From: Planctomycetia bacterium
GTDB lineage: Bacteria; Planctomycetota; Planctomycetia; Pirellulales; Thermoguttaceae
Reading direction: 5' to 3'
Length of the DNA stretch: 64,000 bases
Assembly (NCBI GenBank): GCA_030527205.1
Contig: JAUNBG010000013.1
Location: forward strand, 1 to 64,000
In this document: one piece after another, positions 1 to 9,224 of the stretch
Position numbering within the stretch: position 1 is the stretch's first letter
Layout of the letters: every line of letters begins with the position of its first letter
The notes under the pieces: generated by a model
Told to the model about the DNA's origin: nothing
Database searches by the model: none
Seen by the model: the letters and a program-made list of their open reading frames with translations, nothing else
Translations under genes and position numbers: made by a program

Positions 1-104
1 TTGCATCGCGGCAACGCAAGGGCGTTGCATCCCGATTGGAGCTGCCGCTCCGTTGACAGGGCGCCGCTCCCGTTGGTCGCTGGGGTTGATCGAACGAGTT
101 GACA
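1..104 (+). repeat. Family C GC-rich repeat, truncated by window edge
   Basis: This is the right-hand part of a GC-rich dispersed element. It has the phrases GGCAACGCAAGGGCGTTGC and GGAGCTGCCGCTCC, and ends near CGCTGGGGTTGATCGAACGAG. The same block recurs at about 3452-3577, 6740-6859, 7048-7167 and 7356-7471. It stands out from the AT-rich surroundings and contains several short inverted repeats. No gene is seen in it. It lies just past the stop codon of the minus-strand gene at 120. Confidence 0.8.
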
Positions 105-119
105 ATCTTTCCGTTTTCT

Positions 120-2279
120 TTATCGGCTATTTTTGCGAAAACGTTCAATTTGACGAATCGCCCAATTGGATTGATTGGTCTTTTGAATTAAACTTCCATA
201 AGCATTAATGTGTTTGGAAAAATCGTTCAATTCAGAGTCTGGAATTGTTTTTGGCCGTCCGAAAATGGGAAAAAGAGCAAAACTTATGAGTAAAATCAAC
301 AAAATCATATGCCAGGCAAGAATCGAAAAAGGGGAATATTTCCAAATACTGTAATAAGGCTCGGAGCTTTGGATATTCTCTGATTGAGGAAATCCGCCGT
401 TCGCTCTGACGAGCAAGATTTTTTGGGGACTTTTGAGCTGATTAATCAATCGTTCGAGAAGAAGTTGATGATCGCGTTTTAACAGATAATAGTTCAAAAA
501 AAGTTGCGGAGAGGAAAAAAGTAATATTTGACTTTCGCCGACCCTTTTTCGGCAAAGAAACGGAATTTCTTCGATGGATAAAACGACTTCCATATCCTTG
601 CCCGGGAGAATTTTATAAATAAAAGAACTCGAATAATCGGAAGAAATGAATTTCGTCCAAGACGGATCGCCGTTTAATCCAGAGGGCTCATGAATTTTTT
701 CCAAAAGTTCCAATTGAAACCAATTCGAGGAAGGCGAGTTGACAATATTATTTTTCTTTTCTTTTTTCTCAAATATTTCAAAAGATTTTTGTTTCTTTTC
801 AAAATACGAGATCGTTGGAAGTTTGCTTTTGACCCAATTTTCATGTTCGCTGGGAGCAATTTGAAGCATTTCATTCCAGAAATCGCGATCGCATGGAGAA
901 TTTATATCGACCAGAATTAAAGTTCGACCGGCTTTTGCTTTGAGCCAGTTCTCATAATATTCGATATAGGACGTTTCTCTCTGTTGACTCGATTTGTTAT
1001 TTGAGGAACGGGAAACGCTGGAATTTTGAGGGGTTGTTAAGGACGAGGTTGTCGAAGCGAACAATCTTGAATTGGAATCAAGGGGGGCTTGAAAAATTGA
1101 GAATTCCGCATACCAGACAACGGAATCATAATCATTCAGGGTTTCGGGAACTCGTTTCATGAATTCTGTTTGCATTCCTCGGCTGTGACAAACGGAACGA
1201 AAAAGAGTATCGCCATTAATGCTCTGTTCATAAAAAATTCGCGGCAAAACTTCTTCATATTCTTCTTTCCAATTTTTTTGGCAGCCGGTTGACATCAGAA
1301 GGATTATAGAAAGAAAAATTCCTAAATGTTTGAACAGTTCTGACGACTTTTTCTCTTGAACGTCATGATTGTTTAAAATAGAAGAATCCTCATTTTTCGT
1401 TTCGACCTGATTAATCAATGATTTCGGGGGTTGTTCATGAACGATTTCTGCATTAACGATTATTTCTGCGTTGGCGATTTCTGGCTCTTGCCTATTCGAT
1501 TCTGCTGACTTGTCGGGTTGATTGTCGAGCGTTGCGGGTTGAGAAACAATTTGTTCTGACAATAATAATTCTTGAAATAAATCGCGAAGTTGCCAAATTT
1601 GTTTGAAATCAGATTGACTTATCGAAAAAGCTCCGTAATACGTTTTATCAAATAAATCGGAAACCTGACAATAAATATCGGCCAAGCCCGTTTGAGCTGA
1701 AATCTCCAAGGCGTAATCGAAATTTGTCTTGCCGCGATGAAGACGAATATAATGATATTCATCCAACTTGACAAGCAAATAGCTGAAATAAAAAATAATC
1801 GCCTTTTTAAAGTCGTTGCGATCAATGGCGTCCATTGCTTCTTTCAGTAAATCATGTATATGATCCTGGACTTCCGGAACCAATGCGTCTAAACGTCGTT
1901 GTTCATTGGCTGCGTCTTTGTCTGGCAAAACTTTCAAACGGTTTTCCAATATAATTTTGAATATTGCCCAAAATACAAGAAGAGAAAAAACGAGAATGAT
2001 AAGAGTCATTGCTCCCCAATACAACCAAAGCAATGGGCTGTTTGTTTTGGGGGAGTTGTTTTTCGTTTCTTTTGCGGGGGCTTCTTCTGCCGGAGGAAGA
2101 AAAATGATTGATTTATCTTTGGGCGAATACCAAGGGAAACGCCCTTGATATAAGCTGTTTTCTATGATTTTTTGCGTTTCGGTTTCTTCGGCAATCGAAA
2201 ATGATCCATTCAACAAGCAAAACAGGAATCCGCAAAAGCAACAAAAACATAATCGCCAAAAGATATTTTGAGCTTTCAT
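120..2279 (-). CDS. DUF4129-DUF4350 fused membrane protein
   Basis: A 719-residue membrane protein of unproven function. Residues 1-30 look like a signal or membrane segment, and a strong transmembrane segment follows at about 83-111. Residues 125-240 resemble DUF4129, a domain that in planctomycetes sits in clusters with MoxR-type ATPases and transglutaminase-like proteins. After an acidic Gln/Asn-rich linker, a second hydrophobic segment ends in STGC at 330-333, which looks like a lipoprotein signal. The remainder (about 340-719) resembles DUF4350 and closes with a transmembrane segment near 655-680. The two halves are, as far as I know, usually separate genes, so this reads as a fusion. 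The ATG overlaps the stop of the upstream gene by four bases, so the two are co-translated. Domain names come from pattern recognition and were not searched. Confidence 0.7.
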   Translation of the reverse strand: MKAQNIFWRLCFCCFCGFLFCLLNGSFSIAEETETQKIIENSLYQGRFPWYSPKDKSIIFLPPAEEAPAKETKNNSPKTNSPLLWLYWGAMTLIILVFSLLVFWAIFKIILENRLKVLPDKDAANEQRRLDALVPEVQDHIHDLLKEAMDAIDRNDFKKAIIFYFSYLLVKLDEYHYIRLHRGKTNFDYALEISAQTGLADIYCQVSDLFDKTYYGAFSISQSDFKQIWQLRDLFQELLLSEQIVSQPATLDNQPDKSAESNRQEPEIANAEIIVNAEIVHEQPPKSLINQVETKNEDSSILNNHDVQEKKSSELFKHLGIFLSIILLMSTGCQKNWKEEYEEVLPRIFYEQSINGDTLFRSVCHSRGMQTEFMKRVPETLNDYDSVVWYAEFSIFQAPLDSNSRLFASTTSSLTTPQNSSVSRSSNNKSSQQRETSYIEYYENWLKAKAGRTLILVDINSPCDRDFWNEMLQIAPSEHENWVKSKLPTISYFEKKQKSFEIFEKKEKKNNIVNSPSSNWFQLELLEKIHEPSGLNGDPSWTKFISSDYSSSFIYKILPGKDMEVVLSIEEIPFLCRKRVGESQILLFSSPQLFLNYYLLKRDHQLLLERLINQLKSPQKILLVRANGGFPQSENIQSSEPYYSIWKYSPFSILAWHMILLILLISFALFPIFGRPKTIPDSELNDFSKHINAYGSLIQKTNQSNWAIRQIERFRKNSR

Positions 2280-3346
2280 TGGTTGACCTCATTTTGAGCT
2301 TCTTTATTCTCAATTATTTCGTTTTCTGTGCGAAGAATAAGGGACGATTCAATTGTTGGTTCGACTTTAGGGGTTAAAACAATTTGCTTTTGTTTGTTTC
2401 TGTCGAGAACAAGCGCTCGAATTGCAATATCGTCCGCTGACGAATAATGATCGAACTGGTTTTCCGGCGAAACAGGGGCGTTCTCATTGAGAGGAACCTG
2501 TTCTTTTGCGCGATATAAAAAGAGATCATTTTGATGATCCAATCGGAAACATTCGTTTTTGAAAAGAATATCCAAATCCCAGCCTTCTTGAGTTATGCGT
2601 AAATTGATATAATTCAAAAAATTATTGATTGTTAAAAATAATGTATATCCCCAACAATGTAAAGGGAGAACAACGAATATATATATTGTTTTCCAAAGAT
2701 CGGCATTAGCAAAAATACTCATTCCCCAATAATAACAAAAAAGTAAACTAATAAAAAAGGTTGGAACCAAAGAAATCCCTCCAAAAAGATTTTGTTGAAA
2801 TATGTCGCTAGATAAACCTTTATGAAAATATTTTGCTCGCTTTGAAGTTGTCAGATTGTTATTGCTGTTTCGAAAAAATTTTGTTTTTTCAAGAAGAATG
2901 ATTTCCGTAAGATATTCGTATCGATAATAAAAAATCGAAAATAAAAGAGTATAAAACGATAGTTGCGGAATCGCCCGGAACCATTCCAGATAAATATTTC
3001 GATACGAAAAAGTCTTTCCTTCAAAAAACCAATGGCCCAAATAAGTGATGAGCAAACTTCCAACAAAATGAAATTCGACTATAAAAACGAGAAAAAGCAT
3101 TAATAATAAAAAGAACATATTTTCGATGTTCCATTTGAAAAACGATTCAAATAATGACGTTTGATAATTGAGTAACGGCCAGCTAAAAATAAAATTGAGA
3201 ATATTAAAAGGAATCATTAATGGAAGATAAAAGAAAAGAATGGGTTTCCATTGGTCACGCAAAATACGAAGAGACAGATCAGCAATTTCAAAGCCGTTTC
3301 TTTTTCGAATAACGATTGAATAGTTCGATTTCTTTGTTGCTTTCAT
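2276..3346 (-). CDS. Multi-pass membrane protein of a DUF4129-type operon
   Basis: A 356-residue integral membrane protein with about five or six hydrophobic segments (roughly residues 35-60, 80-115, 130-150, 195-225 and 230-260) and a charged, disordered C-terminus. The phrase INLRITQEGWDLDILF near the end of the membrane part is like the one that closes membrane proteins next to DUF4129 genes. I do not recognise a biochemical function. The ATG at 3346 (MKATKK) was chosen; an in-frame TTG at 3394 would add 16 residues. The stop overlaps the ATG of the DUF4129-DUF4350 gene, so the pair forms a translationally coupled operon. Confidence 0.65.
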   Translation of the reverse strand: MKATKKSNYSIVIRKRNGFEIADLSLRILRDQWKPILFFYLPLMIPFNILNFIFSWPLLNYQTSLFESFFKWNIENMFFLLLMLFLVFIVEFHFVGSLLITYLGHWFFEGKTFSYRNIYLEWFRAIPQLSFYTLLFSIFYYRYEYLTEIILLEKTKFFRNSNNNLTTSKRAKYFHKGLSSDIFQQNLFGGISLVPTFFISLLFCYYWGMSIFANADLWKTIYIFVVLPLHCWGYTLFLTINNFLNYINLRITQEGWDLDILFKNECFRLDHQNDLFLYRAKEQVPLNENAPVSPENQFDHYSSADDIAIRALVLDRNKQKQIVLTPKVEPTIESSLILRTENEIIENKEAQNEVNQ

Positions 3347-3451
3347 TGGATTATCTATCGATTTTGGTTGGATTCGATTTGTTAAACTTGACAACGAATC
3401 TATAAAGGTTAATGCAACGATCCGCTATCAACAAAAAACGATTTTGTTTCC

Positions 3452-3577
3452 GACGGGCAACTTGCGCGGTTGCTTCGCGGCAACGCAAGGCGTTGCGTCC
3501 CGATTGGAGCGGCCGCTCCGTTGACAGGACGCTCCGTTGACAGGACGCCGCTCCCGTTGGTCGCTGGGGCAATCGAA
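3452..3577 (+). repeat. Family C GC-rich repeat with internal duplication
   Basis: A second copy of the family C block, running from CCGACGGGCAACTTGCGCGG to CGCTGGGGCAATCGAACGA. It contains a short internal tandem duplication of GCTCCGTTGACAGGAC at about 3522-3553 that the other copies lack. It fills the gap between the membrane-protein operon and gltS. Confidence 0.8.
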
Positions 3578-3607
3578 CGATTCGGAACCAACGTTTTTCT
3601 CTGTTAA

Positions 3608-4957
3608 CTATTTTAAAAAGATCAACCAAAAGAGCAGCCAAAACAAAATCGCTCCAAGGGAAATAAAACAAACAGTCCAACCTCCTAATGTAAAAACAAG
3701 CGGAAGAGCCAAAGAGGTCCAAATGCCGCCGCCCATAAACGGTTCATGAAATATCTGTTTATAACCAAAAGAAGAAGCGGCGCAGGTTTTATTGTCTGGA
3801 TCGGCGGTTCGTAATAAAAGAAGGCCGGTTGCTGTGACGCCCATTGACTGTCCGAAATCGGAAATAGCGCGTTCAAACCAAGCTTCTTTAAATAATCTGG
3901 GCGCAATAACAAGAACACAAAAAACATTCCAGGCCGTTCCGACAAGAATTAAAATGAGAAGCGGCATCCAATGCGTCAAAACAAAATCCAAACGAATCGA
4001 CGCAATGGCTGAAACGACCAGAAAATCAAGCGAAGCGCCAGAAATTCGCTGCATTTGCCCATGATCGACAAACTGGTTTAACCGTTTTAACTTGCTCATA
4101 ATGACTTGCAAAAGAATTCCTCCAATCATACAGAGCGGAAAAAGAGGAAAACTTTGCAGAATATGAAGCTTTTGAAGGGAGCTCGGAGCAATGGAATCAC
4201 AAAAGGCCAATCCTTGTTTGATCAGAACGCCTCCCAAAACCGCGAAACCAACAAGGGCTAAATGAAACGCAAGAGAATCAATCGAATCAGCAAAAACGGT
4301 CTGTTTGCCTGCATCGGGGCGTTCTTCGCTGGGATAAAAACCGAGTTGCTTGAGTCGATCTGATTGATCTGATTTGCGAATATATTCGATATGTCCGCGT
4401 CGCGCCGCCCAATTGATCAAGGCGGTTCCGACTAGAATTCCCAAAACCATTCCAGCGGTTGCAATGGTCAATCCAATATCTTTTCCTTCTGCCCAATTGA
4501 ATTTTTCAAAAAGTTCAGAAAGTCCGCCAACTGTTCCGTGTCCCCCTTCGAAACCGATTTCAATCAAATTTCCGAACATCATCGGAACCTGAAACATTGG
4601 GGCGAGCAATAGAACCGTTATTAAAAGACCGACGGCATATTGACCCCAGGCAACAATTTGACCAAAACAAACTTGAGGAGCGGCCCGATTCCAAATGTCT
4701 TTTATCTTTGGAAGATTTTCTCCAAGAAAAAGAGTTGCAAAAACAATATTGATAAGAAAACCTGGCATTTCTTTCCAACCGACCGTCCAACCGTCTGGAA
4801 TATAATCGCCAAAAAGAGTCAAAATTAATAATCCGAGTCCGCCGCCTATAACCGAGGACGGAAGATAAAGCGTTCTGAAAAATGGAATAAAAATTCGAAG
4901 AGATTTTCCTATCAAAAGTAAAAGAGACAATCCGCAAAAAGAAATGACCGCATTCAT
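3608..4957 (-). CDS. gltS: Sodium/glutamate symporter GltS
   Basis: A 449-residue sodium-coupled glutamate carrier of the inner membrane. The protein is hydrophobic throughout, with about ten to twelve membrane segments, and carries the family signature GGHGTVGGLSELF near residues 134-148, plus the N-terminal LPSSVIGGGLGL. Length fits the family (about 400-450). The ATG at 4957 begins MNAVISFCGL and runs directly into the first membrane helix. It is a single gene: a family C repeat lies downstream, and a reversed family B element lies upstream in the same orientation as the gene. Confidence 0.9.
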   Translation of the reverse strand: MNAVISFCGLSLLLLIGKSLRIFIPFFRTLYLPSSVIGGGLGLLILTLFGDYIPDGWTVGWKEMPGFLINIVFATLFLGENLPKIKDIWNRAAPQVCFGQIVAWGQYAVGLLITVLLLAPMFQVPMMFGNLIEIGFEGGHGTVGGLSELFEKFNWAEGKDIGLTIATAGMVLGILVGTALINWAARRGHIEYIRKSDQSDRLKQLGFYPSEERPDAGKQTVFADSIDSLAFHLALVGFAVLGGVLIKQGLAFCDSIAPSSLQKLHILQSFPLFPLCMIGGILLQVIMSKLKRLNQFVDHGQMQRISGASLDFLVVSAIASIRLDFVLTHWMPLLILILVGTAWNVFCVLVIAPRLFKEAWFERAISDFGQSMGVTATGLLLLRTADPDNKTCAASSFGYKQIFHEPFMGGGIWTSLALPLVFTLGGWTVCFISLGAILFWLLFWLIFLK

Positions 4958-4989
4958 AAGATATATTTAATATTGATGTTTATTAAGCT

Positions 4990-5078
4990 GATTGATATTC
5001 AAGTCTGAGAACTTATTATTTTCGTTTTCGCAAGCTCGACAACGTTGAGCGGAGCGGCTTTCTGAAGCCAAGTTGTTC
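4990..5078 (-). repeat. Family B upstream element, oriented toward gltS
   Basis: Read on the minus strand it has GTTGTCGAGCTTGCGAAAAC followed by CAGACTTGAATATCAA, matching the core and tail of family B. It starts about 35 bases upstream of the gltS ATG and points toward it. The rest of the 331-base gap (4958-5288) shows only the hairpin at 5247-5269. Confidence 0.45.
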
Positions 5079-5246
5079 GCTATTGACTTATTTTTCATTA
5101 TATTTTATTTGAAAATGAAAACAACCCGGTTAAATTTTCATTTCATGCCAATCTTCGTTGAGAATTTATCAAATCGAAATGGGGCAACTGGCTTAATTTA
5201 TAATCAGTTGAAATCGGCAACAAGAACAGGGATCATGAAGCAGAAG

Positions 5247-5269
5247 GCCGCAATCCCAATCATTGCGGC
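5247..5269. other. Perfect 8-bp hairpin downstream of ruvB
   Basis: GCCGCAAT and ATTGCGGC flank a seven-base loop, about 20 bases beyond the ruvB stop codon. No T-run follows the hairpin on the minus strand, so it is not a classical intrinsic terminator. It may still stop or protect the ruvB transcript. Confidence 0.4.
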
Positions 5270-5288
5270 GTCAAAAAACAAAAGCGTT

Positions 5289-6467
5289 TTAAAACAATCT
5301 GGCTGGCCCGTCAGAATAAGGGTCTTTATTATAAGGGCTGGAACAATCATATTTGGAAGGATCTGCGCCCATATGAACAAGTCCTTTGGTTGTTATTCGG
5401 CGACCTCGCGGCGTTCGAATAACCAGTTCGCTGCGAAGCAGAAACGGTTCAACTTCATCGACGAGCGTATCCGGAGCAATGTTGATTGTATGAGCAACGG
5501 CTTCAACGCCGACTGGGCCGCCATTAAAGACTCGCAAAATTGTATCGAGATATTTGCGATCTTGAGGATCAAGTCCAAGCGTATCGATTCCTTGCATTTC
5601 CAAGGCGTCTTGAGCAACGAGCAGAGTTATCTGACCGTTGGCCTTTGCGTCTGCGAAATCGCGAACCCAACGAAGTCGATTATTAGCCAAACGGGGCGTT
5701 CCCCGGCTTCGCGATGCTATTTCAAAAGCGGCTTGTTCATTGATTTGAACGCGAAGTTTATGAGCGTTGCGTCGAATGATTTCCGAAAGTTCTTCGATTG
5801 TATAGAAATCGAGATGTTCTCGCATTTGAAAGCGATCTCTCAGCGGCGCTGAAATCAGACCGGTTCGCGTTGTTGCTCCGATAAGCGTAAACGGTTTTAG
5901 TTGAATGTTAAGAGTTCGCGCATTGACTCCTTCGCCCAAGGTTAAGTCTATTCGAAAATCTTCCATTGCCGGATAAAGAAATTCTTCAACCGTCTTTTGC
6001 ATTCGATGGATTTCGTCAATAAAAAGAATGGATCCTTCTTCCGCGTTTGTTAGATAGGGAACAATGTCTTTGGGAGCGCGAAGCGTCGCGCCATTTCCTA
6101 TTTGATAGCTGACTCCTAATTCTTTGGGAATGCAAGTTGCAAACGTTGTTTTTCCAAGACCAGGCGGACCGTCAAATAATATGTGACCAAGCGGTTCGCC
6201 GCGTTTTTTCGCAGCATGAACTGCTATTTCTATTCGCGCATAGACTTCTTGTTGTCCGACCATATCAACCATTCGAGTTGGTCGAAGCAGTAAATCTTCT
6301 TCCGAACCTTTTTTTTCCAATGGGGTCGAAAAAGGCTCGGACGCTGTTGTTGGAGCCAAGGATTCCGGGGCTGTTGTCGAATCTTTTTTTGAAGGGTTGA
6401 TGTTATTGGAATTGTGTTCGTCATCTTGATATTCGTCAGATTGACTGATTATCGGAACTCGATTCAT
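5289..6467 (-). CDS. ruvB: Holliday junction branch-migration ATPase RuvB
   Basis: A 392-residue motor ATPase that drives RuvA-bound Holliday junctions during recombinational repair. From this start, Walker A GPPGLGKT is at about residues 100-107. It is followed by Walker B LFIDEIHR, the sensor region FTLIGATTRTGLISAPLRDRF, the RGTPR motif and the C-terminal winged helix with RTPRGRRITTKG. The ATG at 6467 (MNRVPIISQ) was chosen because planctomycete RuvB proteins have a short N-terminus and the preceding 61 codons are not RuvB-like. A TTG at 6650 keeps the frame open and would add 61 residues, the first 33 of which lie in a triplicated DNA unit. Residues 10-55 are a Ser/Asn/Thr-rich linker. 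No ruvA or ruvC is nearby. Confidence 0.93.
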   Translation of the reverse strand: MNRVPIISQSDEYQDDEHNSNNINPSKKDSTTAPESLAPTTASEPFSTPLEKKGSEEDLLLRPTRMVDMVGQQEVYARIEIAVHAAKKRGEPLGHILFDGPPGLGKTTFATCIPKELGVSYQIGNGATLRAPKDIVPYLTNAEEGSILFIDEIHRMQKTVEEFLYPAMEDFRIDLTLGEGVNARTLNIQLKPFTLIGATTRTGLISAPLRDRFQMREHLDFYTIEELSEIIRRNAHKLRVQINEQAAFEIASRSRGTPRLANNRLRWVRDFADAKANGQITLLVAQDALEMQGIDTLGLDPQDRKYLDTILRVFNGGPVGVEAVAHTINIAPDTLVDEVEPFLLRSELVIRTPRGRRITTKGLVHMGADPSKYDCSSPYNKDPYSDGPARLF

Positions 6468-6739
6468 TTTGTTATCCGTAACTGGATTGAAAGGGATGAA
6501 ACGCAAACTTTTAAAAAAGGCTAATGCTTTCGCCTGGGTTAATTGAATGAGTTTCTCGAAAAAAATTGACTTGCGTCTCTTTTTTCGAGCTGATTTTCGT
6601 CCCGGGGGGCGAATGGGAGTTGGACGGTTGATCGTCGTTTCGACTTGCAAGGGAGTTCAACTTTGATTTTATGTGGGACGAAAATCAAAATGCTTCGCTG
6701 TTTCTGAACAAGGACGTTCGAGAAAATCGAACGATTTTG

Positions 6740-6859
6740 TCTCCGACGGGCAACCTGCGCGGTTGCATCGCGGCAACGCTAGGGCGTTGCATTCCGGGCG
6801 GAGCTGCCGCTCCGTTGGCAGGGCGCCGCTCCCGTTGGTCGCTGGGGTTCATCGAACGA
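6740..6859 (+). repeat. Family C copy in tandem unit 1
   Basis: A GC-rich block from TCCGACGGGCAACCTGCGCG to CGCTGGGGTTCATCGAACGA. It is the most diverged of the three tandem copies. Confidence 0.8.
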
Positions 6860-7047
6860 GTTTCTCGAAAAAAATTGACTTGCGTCTCTTTTTTCGAGCT
6901 GATTTTCGTCCCGGGGGGCGAATGGGAGTTGGACGGTTGATCGTCGTTTCGACTTGCAAGGGAGTTCAACTTTGATTTTATGTGGGACGAAAATCAAAAT
7001 GCTTCGCTGTTTCTGAACAAGGACGTTCGAGAAAATCGAACGATTTT

Positions 7048-7167
7048 GTCTCCGACGGGCAACCTGCGCGGTTGCATCGCGGCAACGCAAGGGCGTTGCA
7101 TCCCGATTGGAGCTGCCGCTCCGTTGGCAGGGCGCCGCTCCCGTTGGTCGCTGGGTTGATTGAACGA
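7048..7167 (+). repeat. Family C copy in tandem unit 2
   Basis: A GC-rich block almost the same as the window-edge copy. It ends CGCTGGGTTGATTGAACGA, which joins directly to the third tandem unit. Confidence 0.8.
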
Positions 7168-7355
7168 GTTTCTCGAAAAAAATTGACTTGCGTCTCTTTT
7201 TTCGAGCTGATTTTCGTCCCGGGGGGCGAATGGGAGTTGGACGGTTGATCGTCGTTTCGACTTGCAAGGGAGTTCAACTTTGATTTTATGTGGGACGAAA
7301 ATCAAAATGCTTCGCTGTTTCTGAACAAGGACGTTCGAGAAAATCGAACGATTTT

Positions 7356-7471
7356 GTCTCCGACGGGCAACCTGCGCGGTTGCATCGCGGCAACGCAAGG
7401 GCGTTGCATCCCGATTGGAGCTGCCGCTCCGTTGGCAGGGCGCCGCTCCCGTTGGTCGCTGGGTTGATCAG
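7356..7471 (+). repeat. Family C copy in tandem unit 3
   Basis: A GC-rich block that ends the tandem array. After CGCTGGGTTGATCAGACGA the sequence becomes unique. Confidence 0.8.
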
Positions 7472-7544
7472 ACGATCTGGCAAGAATCAAAAAAGATTCG
7501 CTTAAACGTCATTCTCATTGTTTTTGACGATTCAATGAAAAAAT

Positions 7545-9188
7545 TTAAAGTCGGCTTTGAGCCGCTTTTTGTATTCGAACCTTAATATTGCCCTTGTTTT
7601 GCGATAAAACGGATACGGGAACATTAATCTTAAAAAATAACGTTCCGGAAATATTGGGATTAAGGATTTTCGTCGTTGAATCAAAGGCAACGATTTCGTT
7701 CCAAGGAAAAAGCAAATCAGACTTCGTCTTTTTTTCTTTGTTAAAATTTTGATCTTTTGCGGATGTATTCGATTGAGATGTTTTTCGACCGTTCATTCGT
7801 TGAAAAGGAGAGTTCAATGGTTGTTTTTGATAAAACTCATCAAAAGTCATTCCTGTTTCTAAATCCGGAACGACAACCGCTAACAGTTGCCCCCAAGGCC
7901 GTCCAGAATAATATTCGAATGTTATTCCGTTTGGTTCGCATGAAATTTTTTTTCGCGGATGAGCGATTTGATATCGGCCGATAGCGTCTATTCGATAATT
8001 TTGACCAAATTCAACTCGAACGCCGCTGTTCTGCCAATTTTCGGCCGCAGAAACTTTGAAAATCAATTGAGATTGATCAAAAGAGTCAAGCGGTTTACCT
8101 AATGAAGAATCTCTTTGAACAAAGCGGAAATCGTAACTGTAATCAAATGAAAGAAGAAAAGCTTTCCAATCATTTTCAAGTTTGTCCCAACGATTTTCGA
8201 ATAGCGCAACAAAACGTTTGTTGGCGTCAGGAAATATCATATAATAATTCATTTTTTGAAGGTTCTCATGATAATCCGGATGACGATCCAAAAAAAGAAC
8301 AAAAGCCCAACTCCAAGCATAAGTTTCGACTTCTCGAAAGTCAGCTGGAACAAAATTCAAAATATTTTTTAATGAAGGGACGTCATTTTTTTGAACTTTT
8401 TCGCGAATTAATCGCAAACGTCCAAAACCTTCAATCTGATCTTCCTGTTCAGGAATAATCCCCAACGTTAATTTCTGATCATTCCAAAGATGAAGTCCAA
8501 GATATTCTGCCATTCCTTCCGAAAACCAGCGAGGATTCAGACTGCCAAAGATTCGATACATAAACGCGTGAACAAGTTCATGAAGCAAAAGAAAATGATT
8601 GTAATAATCAATATGATGGTCCATTGCGAAAATACGGAATCCAGTCGAATATCCGTGCGGAAAATTGGGAACTCGTTCTAAAACGCCAAGTTTTTGAAAC
8701 GGTTCTTTGGTCTTCATTAAAAAAGCTTCAACGCGCCAATCAGTCAAATCGTTTTGATCGATTTGAAAATATTGACACAGAAAAGAAACCGCCGAATCGG
8801 CTATAACAGGAATTTCTTGTATGGAATCATTCAACGGCATATCAGTATAAAATTCGATATATTTGCCTGTCAAATGATTGATTTTAAGGGGAGCAAGAAG
8901 GTTTTCGCGGATTTTGGGCGGTTTGGGCCAGTTTAAATATTCGCGATAAGCCATTTCCAAAATCTGCCGACGGAAAGAATCGTCAGGGGCGTTCCAGTCA
9001 AAAGAAGTTTCGTTTTCTTTAATCTTGTTCTCTAAAATTGAGTCAAACGTTTCCGGTAAAACTTCCGGAATATTTTCCGTCTGCTGATTCAATGAAACCG
9101 CTTGCTTTGCTTCATTTTGAGCGGTTCCATAAGAACTTATAGAGAAATAAGAAAGAAACGATAGAATAATAAGGAAACAAAACTTCAT
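7545..9188 (-). CDS. Secreted HExxH zinc metallopeptidase-like protein
   Basis: A 547-residue exported protein that starts with a signal peptide (about residues 1-23). Residues 203-207 are HELVH, the zinc-binding HExxH of gluzincin-type peptidases, and WFSEGMAEYLG at 221-231 supplies the downstream glutamate. This layout is that of the peptidase-MA-like / DUF1570 proteins common in planctomycetes. The C-terminal part (about 360-547) is beta-rich and not recognised. It probably acts in the periplasm or at the cell surface; the substrate is unknown. The ATG at 9188 begins MKFCFLIIL. The TPR-protein gene lies upstream on the same strand, separated by a 14-bp inverted repeat. Confidence 0.78.
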   Translation of the reverse strand: MKFCFLIILSFLSYFSISSYGTAQNEAKQAVSLNQQTENIPEVLPETFDSILENKIKENETSFDWNAPDDSFRRQILEMAYREYLNWPKPPKIRENLLAPLKINHLTGKYIEFYTDMPLNDSIQEIPVIADSAVSFLCQYFQIDQNDLTDWRVEAFLMKTKEPFQKLGVLERVPNFPHGYSTGFRIFAMDHHIDYYNHFLLLHELVHAFMYRIFGSLNPRWFSEGMAEYLGLHLWNDQKLTLGIIPEQEDQIEGFGRLRLIREKVQKNDVPSLKNILNFVPADFREVETYAWSWAFVLFLDRHPDYHENLQKMNYYMIFPDANKRFVALFENRWDKLENDWKAFLLSFDYSYDFRFVQRDSSLGKPLDSFDQSQLIFKVSAAENWQNSGVRVEFGQNYRIDAIGRYQIAHPRKKISCEPNGITFEYYSGRPWGQLLAVVVPDLETGMTFDEFYQKQPLNSPFQRMNGRKTSQSNTSAKDQNFNKEKKTKSDLLFPWNEIVAFDSTTKILNPNISGTLFFKINVPVSVLSQNKGNIKVRIQKAAQSRL

Positions 9189-9224
9189 TATTTTTTATTG
9201 CTTTTATTGAATTTTAAGGCAGAT

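Larger units (their letters stand above)
6551..7471. repeat. Three tandem 308-bp units next to the ruvB start
   Basis: Direct repeats begin at about 6551, 6860 and 7168 (periods 309 and 308). Each unit has about 190 bases that appear identical by eye, from GTTTCTCGAAAAAAATTGAC through the GTGGGACGAAAATCAAAATG region, followed by a family C block. The family C parts differ by several substitutions, for example GCATTCCGGGCGG in unit 1 against GCATCCCGATTGG in units 2 and 3. The units fill the gap between ruvB and the secreted peptidase gene. Reading frames across them are repeat-encoded and are not annotated as genes. Confidence 0.92.

Noticed and set aside
5073-5852. Plus-strand open frame of 259 codons
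   Set aside because: It lies antisense to ruvB and has no recognisable domain; ruvB is certain.
6551-7471. CRISPR array
   Set aside because: Units are 308 bp, contiguous and without short unique spacers, and no cas gene is present.
6671-7505. Several open frames on both strands across the tandem units
   Set aside because: They repeat with the 308-bp period and their peptides (RPTGAA, QRSGSS) derive from the family C block. They show no independent coding pattern.
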